This document shows positions 43,392 to 53,491 of a stretch of DNA of 54,504 nt, one piece after another (position 1 is the stretch's first letter; each line of letters opens with the position of its first letter). The translations under genes were made by a program, and so were the position numbers. The notes beneath the pieces were generated by a model. That model worked only from the letters and a program-made list of their open reading frames with translations. It made no database searches and was not told where the DNA came from. Where the stretch lies: contig NZ_JACONW010000019.1 in the NCBI RefSeq assembly GCF_014357575.1, forward strand, positions 1-54,504. Reading direction: 5' to 3'. This DNA is from Pseudomonas folii (GTDB lineage Bacteria > Pseudomonadota > Gammaproteobacteria > Pseudomonadales > Pseudomonadaceae).

Positions 43392-45206
43392 ATGATCGCT
43401 TGCCTGCGGCTGTTCTCTGCCCTCTGCCTTGCTGCCCTGTTGGCGGCTTGCGCCAGCTCGCCTTCGTCCAGCCTTGGCGAACTTCCACGCACCCCTGACG
43501 CCAGCATCGAGCAGTTACTCGATCAGGCAGTCGCCGCGAAAACCCCGGAACAGGCCTCCCTGCTCCGACTCAGCGCCGCGGACCTGGCCAATCGGCAGAA
43601 CAATCCCGGCCGCGCTGCGCAAATCCTCACGCAAGTGCAGATTGAATTGCTCAAGCCTGGTCAGCAGGTGTTTGCAGCCACCCTCGACGCTGAACTGGCG
43701 ATGGGCCGCAATCAGCCAAAAGCAGCCCTGACGGCACTGAGCCATCCAAGCCTGCAACGCCTGAGCGAGCTGTCCGTTGAACAACAGATTCGGACCCACA
43801 CCGTTCGTGCTCGCGCACTCGAAGCTGATGGCCAGATCCTCCCTGCAATCAGCGAGCGAGTCTTCGTGGGTCCATTGCTGCAAGGCAATGACCTGAGCGC
43901 CAACAACGAAGCTATCTGGAAACTCGTTGCGGCACTGCCTCCGGAGCAACTGCAAAGCAACGCGACAGATGATCTGGGCGGCTGGCTAAGCCTCGCGCGC
44001 AGCATCAAAGGCGCTGGCACACTGGAACAGCAGCAAGCAGCTATCGACACCTGGAAAGCACAGAATCCAAAGCACCCCGCCGCTATCCAACTGCCCACGA
44101 CACTGGCCCAACTGCGTGCACTGACCAGCGAACCGCTGACCAAAATCGCACTGCTGCTGCCACAGGAAGGTCCGCTCGCTGCGGTCGCCAAGGCACTGCG
44201 TGAAGGCTTCATGGCCGCGCACTATCAGGCGCAACAGGCCGGTCAGAATCCTCCAGCCATTCAGGTATTCGATAGCTCGCGCCTGACCTCGATGGACGAG
44301 TTTTACCGCGAAGCTCAAGCCGCAGGCGTGCAACTGGTTGTCGGCCCACTGGAAAAACCACTGGTCAAACAGCTGAGCACCCGCCCGCAACTGCCTATCA
44401 CTACATTGGCGCTGAACTACAGTGACGCAGGCCCGGCAGGCCCGCAGCAACTGTTCCAGTTCGGTCTATCCGCTGAAGACGAAGCCCGCGAAGTAGCACG
44501 CCGTGCCTGGGCCGACGGCAAGCGCAGCGCTGTTGCGATGGTGCCTAAAGGTGAATGGGGCGACCGCGTTCTCGACGCTTTCCGTCAAAGCTGGCAAGCC
44601 AAAGGCGGTACGTTGATCGCGGCTGAACACGTTGACCAACCCGTTGCACTGGCGCAACAGGTTGCCGATCTGTTCCAGTTGCGCAACAGCGAAGGCCGCG
44701 CGCAACGCCTGCAGAGCACCGTAGGAACTCAAGTGGCTGCCCAACCGACACGTCGTCAGGACATTGACTTCATGTTCCTGGCCGCGACGCCGCAACAGGC
44801 GCAGCAGATCAAGCCAACCATGGTTTTCCAGTACGCAGGTGATGTTCCGGTCTATGCCACGTCGCACCTGTTCACAAACAGCAACGATCACGCGCAATAC
44901 ATGGACCTCAACGGCGTACGCTTCTGCGAAACCCCGTGGTTGCTCAATGCCAATGACCCGCTGCGTCAGCAGGTCGTTACCCAGTGGCCACAAGCGTCTG
45001 GCAGCCTGGGCCGCCTCTACGCAATGGGCGTTGATGCCTATCGCCTCGCTCCGCGTCTGGGCCAGCTCAAAACCATGCCTGAAAGCCGTATCGACGGCCT
45101 GTCCGGCAGCTTGAGCATCAACCCGGCTCGCCGCGTGGAACGTCAATTGCCATGGGCCGAATTCGTTGACGGCAAGATTCAGCGCCTGCCGGATACCGCT
45201 CAGTAA
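43392..45206 (+). CDS. lpoA: Penicillin-binding protein activator LpoA
   Basis: A 604-residue outer-membrane lipoprotein that stimulates the class A PBP in the periplasm. The signal ends in the lipobox L-A-A-Cys20. An N-terminal TPR-like domain runs to about residue 245. A C-terminal periplasmic-binding-protein-like domain starts with K-I-A-L-L-L-P-Q-E-G-P-L. I choose the ATG at 43392; a longer open frame upstream lacks a signal peptide. First of the plus-strand set lpoA-yraN-diaA-dolP. Confidence 0.95.
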   Translation: MIACLRLFSALCLAALLAACASSPSSSLGELPRTPDASIEQLLDQAVAAKTPEQASLLRLSAADLANRQNNPGRAAQILTQVQIELLKPGQQVFAATLDAELAMGRNQPKAALTALSHPSLQRLSELSVEQQIRTHTVRARALEADGQILPAISERVFVGPLLQGNDLSANNEAIWKLVAALPPEQLQSNATDDLGGWLSLARSIKGAGTLEQQQAAIDTWKAQNPKHPAAIQLPTTLAQLRALTSEPLTKIALLLPQEGPLAAVAKALREGFMAAHYQAQQAGQNPPAIQVFDSSRLTSMDEFYREAQAAGVQLVVGPLEKPLVKQLSTRPQLPITTLALNYSDAGPAGPQQLFQFGLSAEDEAREVARRAWADGKRSAVAMVPKGEWGDRVLDAFRQSWQAKGGTLIAAEHVDQPVALAQQVADLFQLRNSEGRAQRLQSTVGTQVAAQPTRRQDIDFMFLAATPQQAQQIKPTMVFQYAGDVPVYATSHLFTNSNDHAQYMDLNGVRFCETPWLLNANDPLRQQVVTQWPQASGSLGRLYAMGVDAYRLAPRLGQLKTMPESRIDGLSGSLSINPARRVERQLPWAEFVDGKIQRLPDTAQ

Positions 45207-45578
45207 ATGCCCGGCAACACCCGCCAGACTGCAGGGCGCGAGGCTGAAACCCGCGCCCTGCAGCATTTACAGCAGCAAGGTTTGCAGCTCATTGCACAAA
45301 ACTGGTTATGCAAACGCGGCGAGCTTGATCTGGTCATGCTCGACGGGGATACAGTAGTATTCGTCGAAGTTCGCTACCGACGCCATTCAGGATGGGGCGG
45401 AGCGCTGGAAAGCGTTGATTTTCGCAAGCAGCAAAAGCTCGTTCTGGCAGCACAATTGTTCCTGCAGAGCGACACACGATGGGCAGATGCTGCATGCCGT
45501 TTCGATGTGATAGCCATTGAGGGTGATCCCCGTGGCGGCCCGCCTTTGAACTGGATAAAGCATGCATTCGAGAGCTGA
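45207..45578 (+). CDS. yraN: YraN family protein (UPF0102)
   Basis: A 123-residue protein with the predicted endonuclease-like core: A-E-T-R-A-L-x-x-L near the N-terminus, G-E-L-D-L-V-M-L-D-G and F-V-E-V-R-Y-R. These D, E and x-R/K positions resemble Holliday-junction-resolvase folds, but the biochemical role is not settled. Its ATG directly follows the lpoA stop codon, so the two are translationally linked. Confidence 0.92.
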   Translation: MPGNTRQTAGREAETRALQHLQQQGLQLIAQNWLCKRGELDLVMLDGDTVVFVEVRYRRHSGWGGALESVDFRKQQKLVLAAQLFLQSDTRWADAACRFDVIAIEGDPRGGPPLNWIKHAFES

Positions 45579-45740
45579 TATCACGGGTATGCAGGCCATG
45601 CGGGCAGAACCCGGAACCGAAACGTCGACTCACGCAATACGCCACCCAACACAGATTTCGCTTTTCGCTCTGCGGGCTGTACCGCGTTGCGCCGAGGGCT
45701 TCCCCCTCCGTGTCAGCCGATCAGCCGCGATACGTTCTAA

Positions 45741-46924
<1,184 letters not shown>

Positions 46925-46943
46925 CTTCCACTTCATGCACATG

Positions 46944-46972
46944 AAAAAGGCGACCCTGAGGTCGCCTTTTTT
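46944..46972. terminator. Bidirectional terminator between dolP and sspB
   Basis: A perfect 12-bp stem, AAAAAGGCGACC / GGTCGCCTTTTT, with a CTGA loop. It has T-runs in both directions and serves the convergent dolP and sspB transcripts. Confidence 0.9.
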
Positions 46973-46991
46973 GTTACGCGTGTGAAGCTTA

Positions 46992-47408
46992 TTACTTGAC
47001 CACTTTAAGACTCGGCCGACCGCTCGGACGCGGTGGCTCGGTATCCGGTGGTGGAAGATCATCATCCCCATCGATGGTGTCATCATCCTCGAAAGGAGGC
47101 TCCAGATCGAAAACCATACCCTGGCCATTCTCCCGGGCATAAATGCCCAGAATCGCCCCTACAGGGACGTACAGGGTATGCGGGACACCGCCAAAGCGGC
47201 CTTCAAAACTGACTGCATCGTTGTCCATGTGCAAATGACGCACAGCAGACGGAGAAACGTTCAGGACAATCTGCCCATCGTTGGCAAACCCTTGCGGGAC
47301 CTGCACCGACGGATATTCCGCATTGACCAGCATATGCGGGGTGCAATCGTTATCGACGATCCACTCATAGAGAGCACGAATCAGATAAGGGCGACTGGAG
47401 TTCATCAA
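46992..47408 (-). CDS. sspB: ClpXP protease specificity-enhancing factor SspB
   Basis: A 138-residue adaptor that delivers ssrA-tagged proteins to ClpXP. The N-terminal substrate-binding domain (residues ~1-110) contains R-P-Y-L-I-R-A-L-Y-E-W and the Y-A-R-E-N-G-Q-G-M segment. A flexible acidic linker and the C-terminal R-P-x-L-K-V-V-K tail, which binds ClpX, follow. It lies 14 bp downstream of sspA. Confidence 0.96.
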   Translation of the reverse strand: MMNSSRPYLIRALYEWIVDNDCTPHMLVNAEYPSVQVPQGFANDGQIVLNVSPSAVRHLHMDNDAVSFEGRFGGVPHTLYVPVGAILGIYARENGQGMVFDLEPPFEDDDTIDGDDDLPPPDTEPPRPSGRPSLKVVK

Positions 47409-47422
47409 CGGCTCCTTAGGCC

Positions 47423-48040
47423 TTAGCGCATGTCACGTTCGGCAGCAGACAGACTTGCCTGGAATGCCTCACGCGCAAACTGGCGCTCCATATAATCAAG
47501 CAACGGCTTGGCAGGCCGCGGCAATTCGATACCCAAAACAGGCAAACGCCAGAGTATGGGCAATAGACAGCAGTCAACCAGACTTTGCTCGTCACTGAGG
47601 AAAAAAGCTTTCTCGGCAAACAATGGCGAAACGCCGGTCAGACTTTCACGCAGCTCCTTGCGAGCTACCGCACGAGCAGATTCCTTGCTGCGCGGATCCA
47701 GAATCAGGTCCACCTGAGCGCACCAGTCGCGCTGAATCCGGTGGATCAGCAGGCGGCTATTGGCGCGTGCGACCGGATACACCGGCAGCAACGGCGGGTG
47801 CGGATAACGCTCATCCAGATATTCCATCACCACAGTCGACTCGTACAACGCCAGATCACGATCGACCAGGGTGGGTACGCTGCCGTATGGATTCACCTCG
47901 ATCAACTTGGGCGGGTGGGTACCCGTCACAACATCAATGATCTCGGCGCTGACACCTTTCTCGGCGAGCACGATGCGCACGCGGTGGGAATAGTGGTCGG
48001 CGGGGTCGGAGTAACAGGCCAACCGGTTGGTCACGCCCAT
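47423..48040 (-). CDS. sspA: Stringent starvation protein A
   Basis: A 205-residue GST-fold protein that binds RNA polymerase rather than glutathione. It starts [24 protein letters not shown] and has the typical [11 protein letters not shown] segment. SspA is a stress and virulence regulator. It forms an sspA-sspB operon downstream of petABC. Confidence 0.96.
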   Translation of the reverse strand: MGVTNRLACYSDPADHYSHRVRIVLAEKGVSAEIIDVVTGTHPPKLIEVNPYGSVPTLVDRDLALYESTVVMEYLDERYPHPPLLPVYPVARANSRLLIHRIQRDWCAQVDLILDPRSKESARAVARKELRESLTGVSPLFAEKAFFLSDEQSLVDCCLLPILWRLPVLGIELPRPAKPLLDYMERQFAREAFQASLSAAERDMR

Positions 48041-48219
48041 GGCGATCCTCCTCGCTTGTTGAATTTATCGAATACACAAAAACGGACGCGCCCTCGGACG
48101 CCTCCGACAACAACCGCATTGAGGCAGTGGTCATCGCGGGCGACAAGATAGCTCATTTACGCGCAGCAAATTCTGCAATCTTGTCGTCACAACCACATTT
48201 GCCCTGCTTTTATTGCCTA

Positions 48220-48241
48220 AAAGAGACGCCCGAGGGCGCAA
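48220..48241 (-). terminator. Terminator of petABC
   Basis: On the minus strand, GCGCCC-TCG-GGCGTC followed by TCTTTT, 25 bp after the petC stop. It separates the cytochrome bc1 operon from sspA. The rest of 48041-48265 shows no gene. Confidence 0.6.
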
Positions 48242-48265
48242 GTGTTACTTCAGCGTTACAAACAA

Positions 48266-49048
48266 TCAGCGAATGTCCTTCCAGTATTCACGCTTGAGCA
48301 GATAAGCAAAGACAAAGAAGAAGGCCAGGTACAGCAACACATACGTCCCGATCCGCTGATGCTGGAGCTTCGTCGGGTTCGCCGAATAAGCGAGGAAGGT
48401 CACCAGATTCTTGATCTTTTCATCGAATTGTTCCGGGTTCAGGCTGCCCGTATTGGGGACAATCGTCAGTTGATCGCATGCTTCGTGCGTCAGTGGTGCG
48501 CCCGTCAACGGGTCATACTGTTTCTTGCCCTCCTCGACCACCTGAATCTGCTTGCAGCCCATGATCTGACGACCTTGCAAACCGGCCAGCACGTTGGGCA
48601 TCCCGACATTCGGGAAGACGGTGTTGTTCACACCCCATGGACGTGCCGGATCCTCATAGAACGAGCGCAGGTAGCCATACAGCCAGTCTGTACCGCGCAC
48701 CCGTGCCACCAGCGTCAGATCCGGCGGAGCAGCGCCGAACCAGGCCTTCGCGTCAGCTGATTGCATGCCGATGTTCATGTGATCGCCGATCTTGGCGCCG
48801 GTAAACACCAGCTTCTCCAGCATGAGCTCATGAGGAATGCCCAAATCATCCGCAACACGCTCGTAACGCTGGAATTTAGCGCTATGACAGCCCATGCAGT
48901 AGTTGACGAACGTCCGCGCCCCATCCTGCATCGCGGCCTTGTCCGACACATCGATGTCGATACTTTCCAGCTCAGGACCGCCGTGCTCGACTGCGAACGA
49001 CAGCATTGGCAGAGCCGCAAGCATCAATACAGCAAATAGCTTTTTCAT
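48266..49048 (-). CDS. petC: Cytochrome c1 of the bc1 complex
   Basis: A 260-residue haem protein with a cleavable signal (about residues 1-19), the haem c site C51-M-G-C54-H55 and a C-terminal membrane anchor (about 232-252). It passes electrons from the Rieske protein to soluble cytochrome c. The ATG at 49048 overlaps the petB stop (TGATG). A much longer open frame upstream is within petB. Confidence 0.97.
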   Translation of the reverse strand: MKKLFAVLMLAALPMLSFAVEHGGPELESIDIDVSDKAAMQDGARTFVNYCMGCHSAKFQRYERVADDLGIPHELMLEKLVFTGAKIGDHMNIGMQSADAKAWFGAAPPDLTLVARVRGTDWLYGYLRSFYEDPARPWGVNNTVFPNVGMPNVLAGLQGRQIMGCKQIQVVEEGKKQYDPLTGAPLTHEACDQLTIVPNTGSLNPEQFDEKIKNLVTFLAYSANPTKLQHQRIGTYVLLYLAFFFVFAYLLKREYWKDIR

Positions 49049-50259
49049 CAGCCAGTCACCCTTTCTGGAACCGGTTTGGTCTTCTCGAGCCGGGTATAGA
49101 ACGGCATCAGAATGAAGTAGGCGAAGTACAGGAAAGTGCAGACCTGCGACAGCAACGTGCGTTCTGGCGTTGGAGCCATGACACCCAACACACCGAGGAT
49201 CACGAAGGACACACAGAACACCAGCAGCCAGATTTTGCTCAACCAGCCTTTGTAGCGCATTGATTTGACTGGACTGCGATCCAGCCATGGCAACACGAAG
49301 AGGACCGCGATGGCGGCGCCCATCGCCATGACTCCCATCAGCTTGTCTGGAACGGCACGCAGAATTGCGTAGAACGGTGTGAAGTACCAGACAGGTGCAA
49401 TATGTTCGGGTGTCTTGAACGGGTTTGCCATCTCGAAATTAGGCTTTTCGAGGAAGTAGCCACCCATTTCTGGGAAGAAAAACACGATAAAACAGAACAC
49501 AAACAGGAAGACGACAACCCCGACGATATCTTTCACGGTGTAATACGGGTGGAAGGGAATTCCATCCAGAGGAATGCCGTTTTCGTCTTTGTGCTTTTTG
49601 ATATCGACGCCATCGGGGTTGTTCGATCCCACTTCATGCAACGCCAGAATATGCAGGACGACCAAGCCCAGGACCACGATCGGCAGCGCAACCACATGGA
49701 GCGCAAAAAAACGGTTGAGTGTGATTCCTGAGATCAGGTAGTCACCGCGAATCCATTGCGTCAGGTCATCACCGATAACCGGAATGGCGCCGAACAACGA
49801 GATGATCACCTGCGCACCCCAGTAAGACATCTGCCCCCAGGGCAGCAAATACCCCATGAACGCCTCAGCCATCAGCGCCAGATAAATCAGCATGCCGAAG
49901 ATCCACACCAGTTCACGAGGCTTTTGATATGAGCCGTACAATAGGCCGCGGAACATGTGCATGTACACGACGATGAAGAATGCCGAAGCACCGGTGGAGT
50001 GCAGCAAACGCAAGATCGAGCCGTAAGGCACATCACGCATGATGCCTTCAACGGACGCAAACGCCTCCTCAGCCGTCGGCGTGTAGCTCATTGTGAGCCA
50101 GACCCCGGTCAGGATCTGATTGACCAGCACCAACAAGGCCAGAGAGCCGAAGAAGTAAAAGAAGTTGAAGTTTTTGGGCGCGTAATACTTGCTGAGGTGG
50201 TCTTCCCACATCTTGGTAGCGGGGAAGCGAGCATCAATCCAATCCATGAACTTGCTCAT
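49048..50259 (-). CDS. petB: Cytochrome b of the bc1 complex
   Basis: A 403-residue integral protein with eight or nine helices carrying two b haems and both quinone sites. The paired histidines lie in the second and fourth helices. The P-E-W-Y-type quinol motif appears as P-V-W-Y-F-T-P-F-Y-A. Full length and in the middle of the petA-petB-petC operon. Confidence 0.97.
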   Translation of the reverse strand: MSKFMDWIDARFPATKMWEDHLSKYYAPKNFNFFYFFGSLALLVLVNQILTGVWLTMSYTPTAEEAFASVEGIMRDVPYGSILRLLHSTGASAFFIVVYMHMFRGLLYGSYQKPRELVWIFGMLIYLALMAEAFMGYLLPWGQMSYWGAQVIISLFGAIPVIGDDLTQWIRGDYLISGITLNRFFALHVVALPIVVLGLVVLHILALHEVGSNNPDGVDIKKHKDENGIPLDGIPFHPYYTVKDIVGVVVFLFVFCFIVFFFPEMGGYFLEKPNFEMANPFKTPEHIAPVWYFTPFYAILRAVPDKLMGVMAMGAAIAVLFVLPWLDRSPVKSMRYKGWLSKIWLLVFCVSFVILGVLGVMAPTPERTLLSQVCTFLYFAYFILMPFYTRLEKTKPVPERVTG

Positions 50260-50852
50260 TACACGCTCTCCTGATCGACGCCAATGACGATAATGTTGTC
50301 CGACTCATAGAAATGCGGCGGCACTGGCAGATTCAAAGGTGCAGGTTGAGATTTATAGACGCGGCCAGCGAGGTCGTAATGTGAGCCGTGACAAGGGCAG
50401 AAGTAACCACCGACCCAATCCTTGCCCAGATCGACTGGCGCTACTTCAGGACGGTAAGTCGGGGAGCAACCCAAGTGGGTGCAGATACCAATCAACAGCA
50501 GGATTTCAGGTTTGATGGATCGTACAACAGGGTCAACGTAAGCAGGCTGGACTGAGCTCCTGGATTCCGGGTCTGACAACTGGCCAGTGATTTTGCCGAG
50601 GTTGCCCAATATCTCATCGGTTCTACGGACAATGAAAACCGGCTGACCGCGCCACTCGGCGATCATCTGCTGCCCTGCTTCGATCTTGCTGATGTTCACC
50701 TTTACCGGTGCGCCTGCGGCTTTCGCCTTGGCACTAGGAAACCATGACCCTACGAACGGGACCGCCGCCCCCACCGCTCCTGCTGCACCAACCACAGATG
50801 TGGCCGCCACGAGGAAGCGACGCCGGCCTGCATTCACGCCGTCATTGCTCAT
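50259..50852 (-). CDS. petA: Rieske iron-sulfur subunit of the bc1 complex
   Basis: A 197-residue membrane-anchored Rieske protein. The N-terminal R-R-R-F-L-V is a Tat-type anchor (residues 10-35). Cluster ligands are C124-T-H126-L-G-C129 and C152-P-C154-H155. I start at the ATG at 50852, which has a GGGAGAGGAC upstream. An in-frame ATG at 50867 lacks this spacing. First gene of the operon. Confidence 0.97.
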   Translation of the reverse strand: MSNDGVNAGRRRFLVAATSVVGAAGAVGAAVPFVGSWFPSAKAKAAGAPVKVNISKIEAGQQMIAEWRGQPVFIVRRTDEILGNLGKITGQLSDPESRSSVQPAYVDPVVRSIKPEILLLIGICTHLGCSPTYRPEVAPVDLGKDWVGGYFCPCHGSHYDLAGRVYKSQPAPLNLPVPPHFYESDNIIVIGVDQESV

Positions 50853-51046
50853 TCCGTCCTCTCCCATCAGCTATATGGCCTGTTCGATCAGGCGTCTAAT
50901 TTAAAAATCCATGTATCTAAATTTTGCCGGATGGTAGATAAAAACCCTTCAAACCACAAGGGAATTACTTTTCACTAAAAGCCGAAAGCCTTGTAATACG
51001 GGGCCTGCGTCAAATGAGTCATGTTGTCACACGTATAAGGCACGCA

Positions 51047-51082
51047 TAAAAAAACGCCCAGCTCCGTGAGGAGGCTGGGCGT
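51047..51082 (-). terminator. Terminator of rplM-rpsI
   Basis: A stem AACGCCCAGC / GCTGGGCGTT with a run of seven or more T on the minus strand, 22 bp after the rpsI stop. Confidence 0.88.
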
Positions 51083-51103
51083 TCTTCTTGAACGAAGTGC
51101 GAA

Positions 51104-51496
51104 TTAACGCTTCGAGTACTGCGGACGCTTACGCGCTTTACGCAGACCAACTTTCTTACGTTCAACTTCACGGGCGTCGCGGGTAACGAAGCCAGCTTTG
51201 CGCAGAGCGCCGCGCAGGGTTTCGTCATACTGCATCAGAGCGCGAGTGATACCGTGGCGGATTGCGCCAGCTTGACCACTTACACCACCGCCAATCACGG
51301 TGACGTAGATGTCGAACTTCTCGACAGTCTCAGTCAATTCCAGCGGCTGACGAACTACCATGCGGGCAGTTTCACGACCGAAGAAATTATCCAGCGAACG
51401 GTTGTTGATGGAGATGTTACCGGTACCTGGACGCAGGAAAACGCGAGCGGTAGCGGTCTTGCGACGGCCAGTGCCGTAATTTTGAGTCGCCGACAT
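51104..51496 (-). CDS. rpsI: Small ribosomal subunit protein uS9
   Basis: A 130-residue ribosomal protein starting [13 protein letters not shown] and ending [11 protein letters not shown], the tail that reaches the P site. I use the ATG at 51496; an in-frame start two codons earlier is less likely. It is co-transcribed with rplM, 14 bp downstream of it. Confidence 0.98.
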
Positions 51497-51510
51497 AATC
51501 AACTATTCCG

Positions 51511-51939
51511 TTAAAACTTCAGTTCTTGGGGCTGCTGAGCAGTATGAGGGTGTGCAGTGCCCGCATAGACTTTCAGCTTACGGTACATGTCGCGACCCAG
51601 CGGGTTCTTAGGCAGCATGCCTTTAACCGCGGTCTCGAGCACACGCTCAGGAGCTTTGGCGATCAGCTTTTCAAAGTTGATCGACTTGATCCCGCCCGGA
51701 AAACCGGAGTGAGAGTAGTAGATTTTGTCGGTGGTTTTAGCACCGGTAACACGGATTTGCTCAGCGTTGATAACAACGATGTAGTCACCAGTGTCAACGT
51801 GCGGGGTGTATTCCGCTTTGTGCTTGCCACGCAGACGGCTAGCGATTTCTGTAGCCAGACGACCGAGGGTCTGACCAGCAGCATCGACTACGAACCATTC
51901 GCGCTTAACTGTTTCCGGTTTAGCAGTATAAGTTTTCAT
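51511..51939 (-). CDS. rplM: Large ribosomal subunit protein uL13
   Basis: A 142-residue ribosomal protein, [11 protein letters not shown] to P-Q-E-L-K-F, of normal length. It is preceded by a sigma-70 promoter and a short leader with a hairpin next to the ribosome binding site. In E. coli, L13 represses its own operon, so the leader may be used the same way here. Confidence 0.98.
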   Translation of the reverse strand: MKTYTAKPETVKREWFVVDAAGQTLGRLATEIASRLRGKHKAEYTPHVDTGDYIVVINAEQIRVTGAKTTDKIYYSHSGFPGGIKSINFEKLIAKAPERVLETAVKGMLPKNPLGRDMYRKLKVYAGTAHPHTAQQPQELKF

Positions 51940-51980
51940 TATTTAGCCTCAGGGGCCGCCCTGATAAATTGAGACGGCTG

Positions 51981-52009
51981 ATCTTACTGAATAGATCGTA
52001 CTTTGACAA
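51981..52009 (-). promoter_or_regulatory. rplM-rpsI promoter
   Basis: On the minus strand, -35 TTGTCA (52004-52009), a 17-bp spacer and -10 TAAGAT (51981-51986). The start would be near 51974, giving a ~35-nt leader. The rest of the 255-bp gap to the next gene shows nothing else. Confidence 0.7.
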
Positions 52010-52194
52010 GCAGCATGTCAAAGGCAGCCGTTATACAGACGCTGCCGAGGGCTCGGGTCGGCGCATCTGTGGTACGGCAAACATGTCTCTCTGGCAAATG
52101 GCGCATCACTTCCACTGCAAAGAGCCGCGGGATTATGCGGATTGCGAAATAAATATCAACCTGCTTTTATGGTTCTTTACTTGAGGAGAAGCAA

Positions 52195-53232
52195 ATGGAC
52201 TACCGCCAACTTGGCCGGACCGACCTGAAAGTCAGCGCAATCTGCCTCGGCACCATGACTTGGGGCGAGCAAAACAGCCAGTCTGAAGCCTTTGCCCAGA
52301 TCGAGCGCGCCAAAGAAGCCGGTATCAATTTCCTTGATACCGCCGAGATGTACCCGGTTCCGCCAAAAGCAGAAACCTACACCGCCACCGAGACAATCAT
52401 CGGCAACTGGTTCAAGCAGCAAGGTGACCGCGCCGACTGGATCCTGGCCAGCAAGATCGCGGGCCCAGGCAATGCCATTGATCATATTCGCGGCGGCAGC
52501 CTCAAGCACAACCGCGAACACATCGTGGCGGCACTCGATGCCAGCCTGGCGCGCCTGCAGACCGACTACCTCGATCTTTATCAATTGCATTGGCCCGAGC
52601 GCAGTACCAACTTCTTCGGCAAATTGGGTTACACCCACAAAGAAGAAGACTTCACCCCGCTGGAAGAGACCCTCGAAGCACTGGACGAGCAGGTCAAGGC
52701 GGGCAAGATTCGCCACATTGGCCTGTCCAACGAGACGCCGTGGGGCACCATGAAATTCCTGCAACTGGCCGAAAGCCGTGGCTGGCCGCGGGCGGTGTCA
52801 ATCCAGAACCCTTACAACCTACTCAACCGAAGCTTTGAAGTGGGTCTGGCCGAAGTCGCCATTCGCGAACAATGTGGGCTGCTGGCTTACTCACCTCTGG
52901 CGTTCGGCATGCTTTCAGGCAAATACGAAGGAGGCGCTCGCCCGGCCAAAGGTCGCCTGAGCCTCTACAGTCGCTTCACCCGCTACTTCAATCCGCAATC
53001 GGAAGCAGCTTGCAGCCGCTATGTGGCACTTGCCCGCGAGCACGGCCTGGAGCCGACACAAATGGCACTGGCCTTCGTGACTCGCCAACCGTTCGTGACC
53101 AGCAATATCATTGGCGCGACCACCCTCGAACAACTGGACAGCAACATTGCCAGTTTCGGGCTGGAGTTGTCCGACGAGGTATTGGCGGGTATTGAGGCGA
53201 TTCACAAGGATCATCCGAATCCTGCGCCTTGA
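52195..53232 (+). CDS. tas: Aldo/keto reductase, Tas type
   Basis: A 345-residue NADPH-dependent aldo/keto reductase closely like E. coli Tas. The catalytic tetrad is Asp48 and Tyr53 (F-L-D-T-A-E-M-Y), Lys87 and His132 (Q-L-H-W-P). The V-P-P-K-A-E-T insertion after the Tyr and the S-N-E-T-P-W-G motif are Tas features. An AGGAG precedes the ATG. The physiological substrate is not known. Single gene, with an inverted-repeat element downstream. Confidence 0.93.
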   Translation: MDYRQLGRTDLKVSAICLGTMTWGEQNSQSEAFAQIERAKEAGINFLDTAEMYPVPPKAETYTATETIIGNWFKQQGDRADWILASKIAGPGNAIDHIRGGSLKHNREHIVAALDASLARLQTDYLDLYQLHWPERSTNFFGKLGYTHKEEDFTPLEETLEALDEQVKAGKIRHIGLSNETPWGTMKFLQLAESRGWPRAVSIQNPYNLLNRSFEVGLAEVAIREQCGLLAYSPLAFGMLSGKYEGGARPAKGRLSLYSRFTRYFNPQSEAACSRYVALAREHGLEPTQMALAFVTRQPFVTSNIIGATTLEQLDSNIASFGLELSDEVLAGIEAIHKDHPNPAP

Positions 53233-53264
53233 CTTGCCCATCTCAAAATTGAAATGCGGCTCTG

Positions 53265-53361
53265 GGGAGCGGTGCTTGGTCTTGGCGGCATTCCGACGGT
53301 AAGGCTGGACGCGATCTAAAGTAAATCGCGTCCAGCCTTATCGCGGGCATGCACCGCTCCC
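53265..53361. repeat. REP-like inverted pair around a 16-bp perfect palindrome
   Basis: Outer arms GGGAGCGGTGC (53265-53275) and GCACCGCTCCC (53351-53361) are REP-type ends. Inside them is a perfect 16-bp inverted repeat (53300-53315 and 53325-53340) with a 9-nt loop. It fills most of the gap after tas and could terminate that transcript. It is not followed by a T-run, so it is not a plain terminator. Confidence 0.75.
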
Positions 53362-53491
53362 ACAAAAACCGAGTAAACCCGGATGAAAATCTCCAGTAGC
53401 CTGCTCAACATTCCAGAACTGGACACACTCGCCAAAAAATAAGACGATCCAGCCGTAAACTGACCACTTCCCCATATAAGAATAAAAGAAT

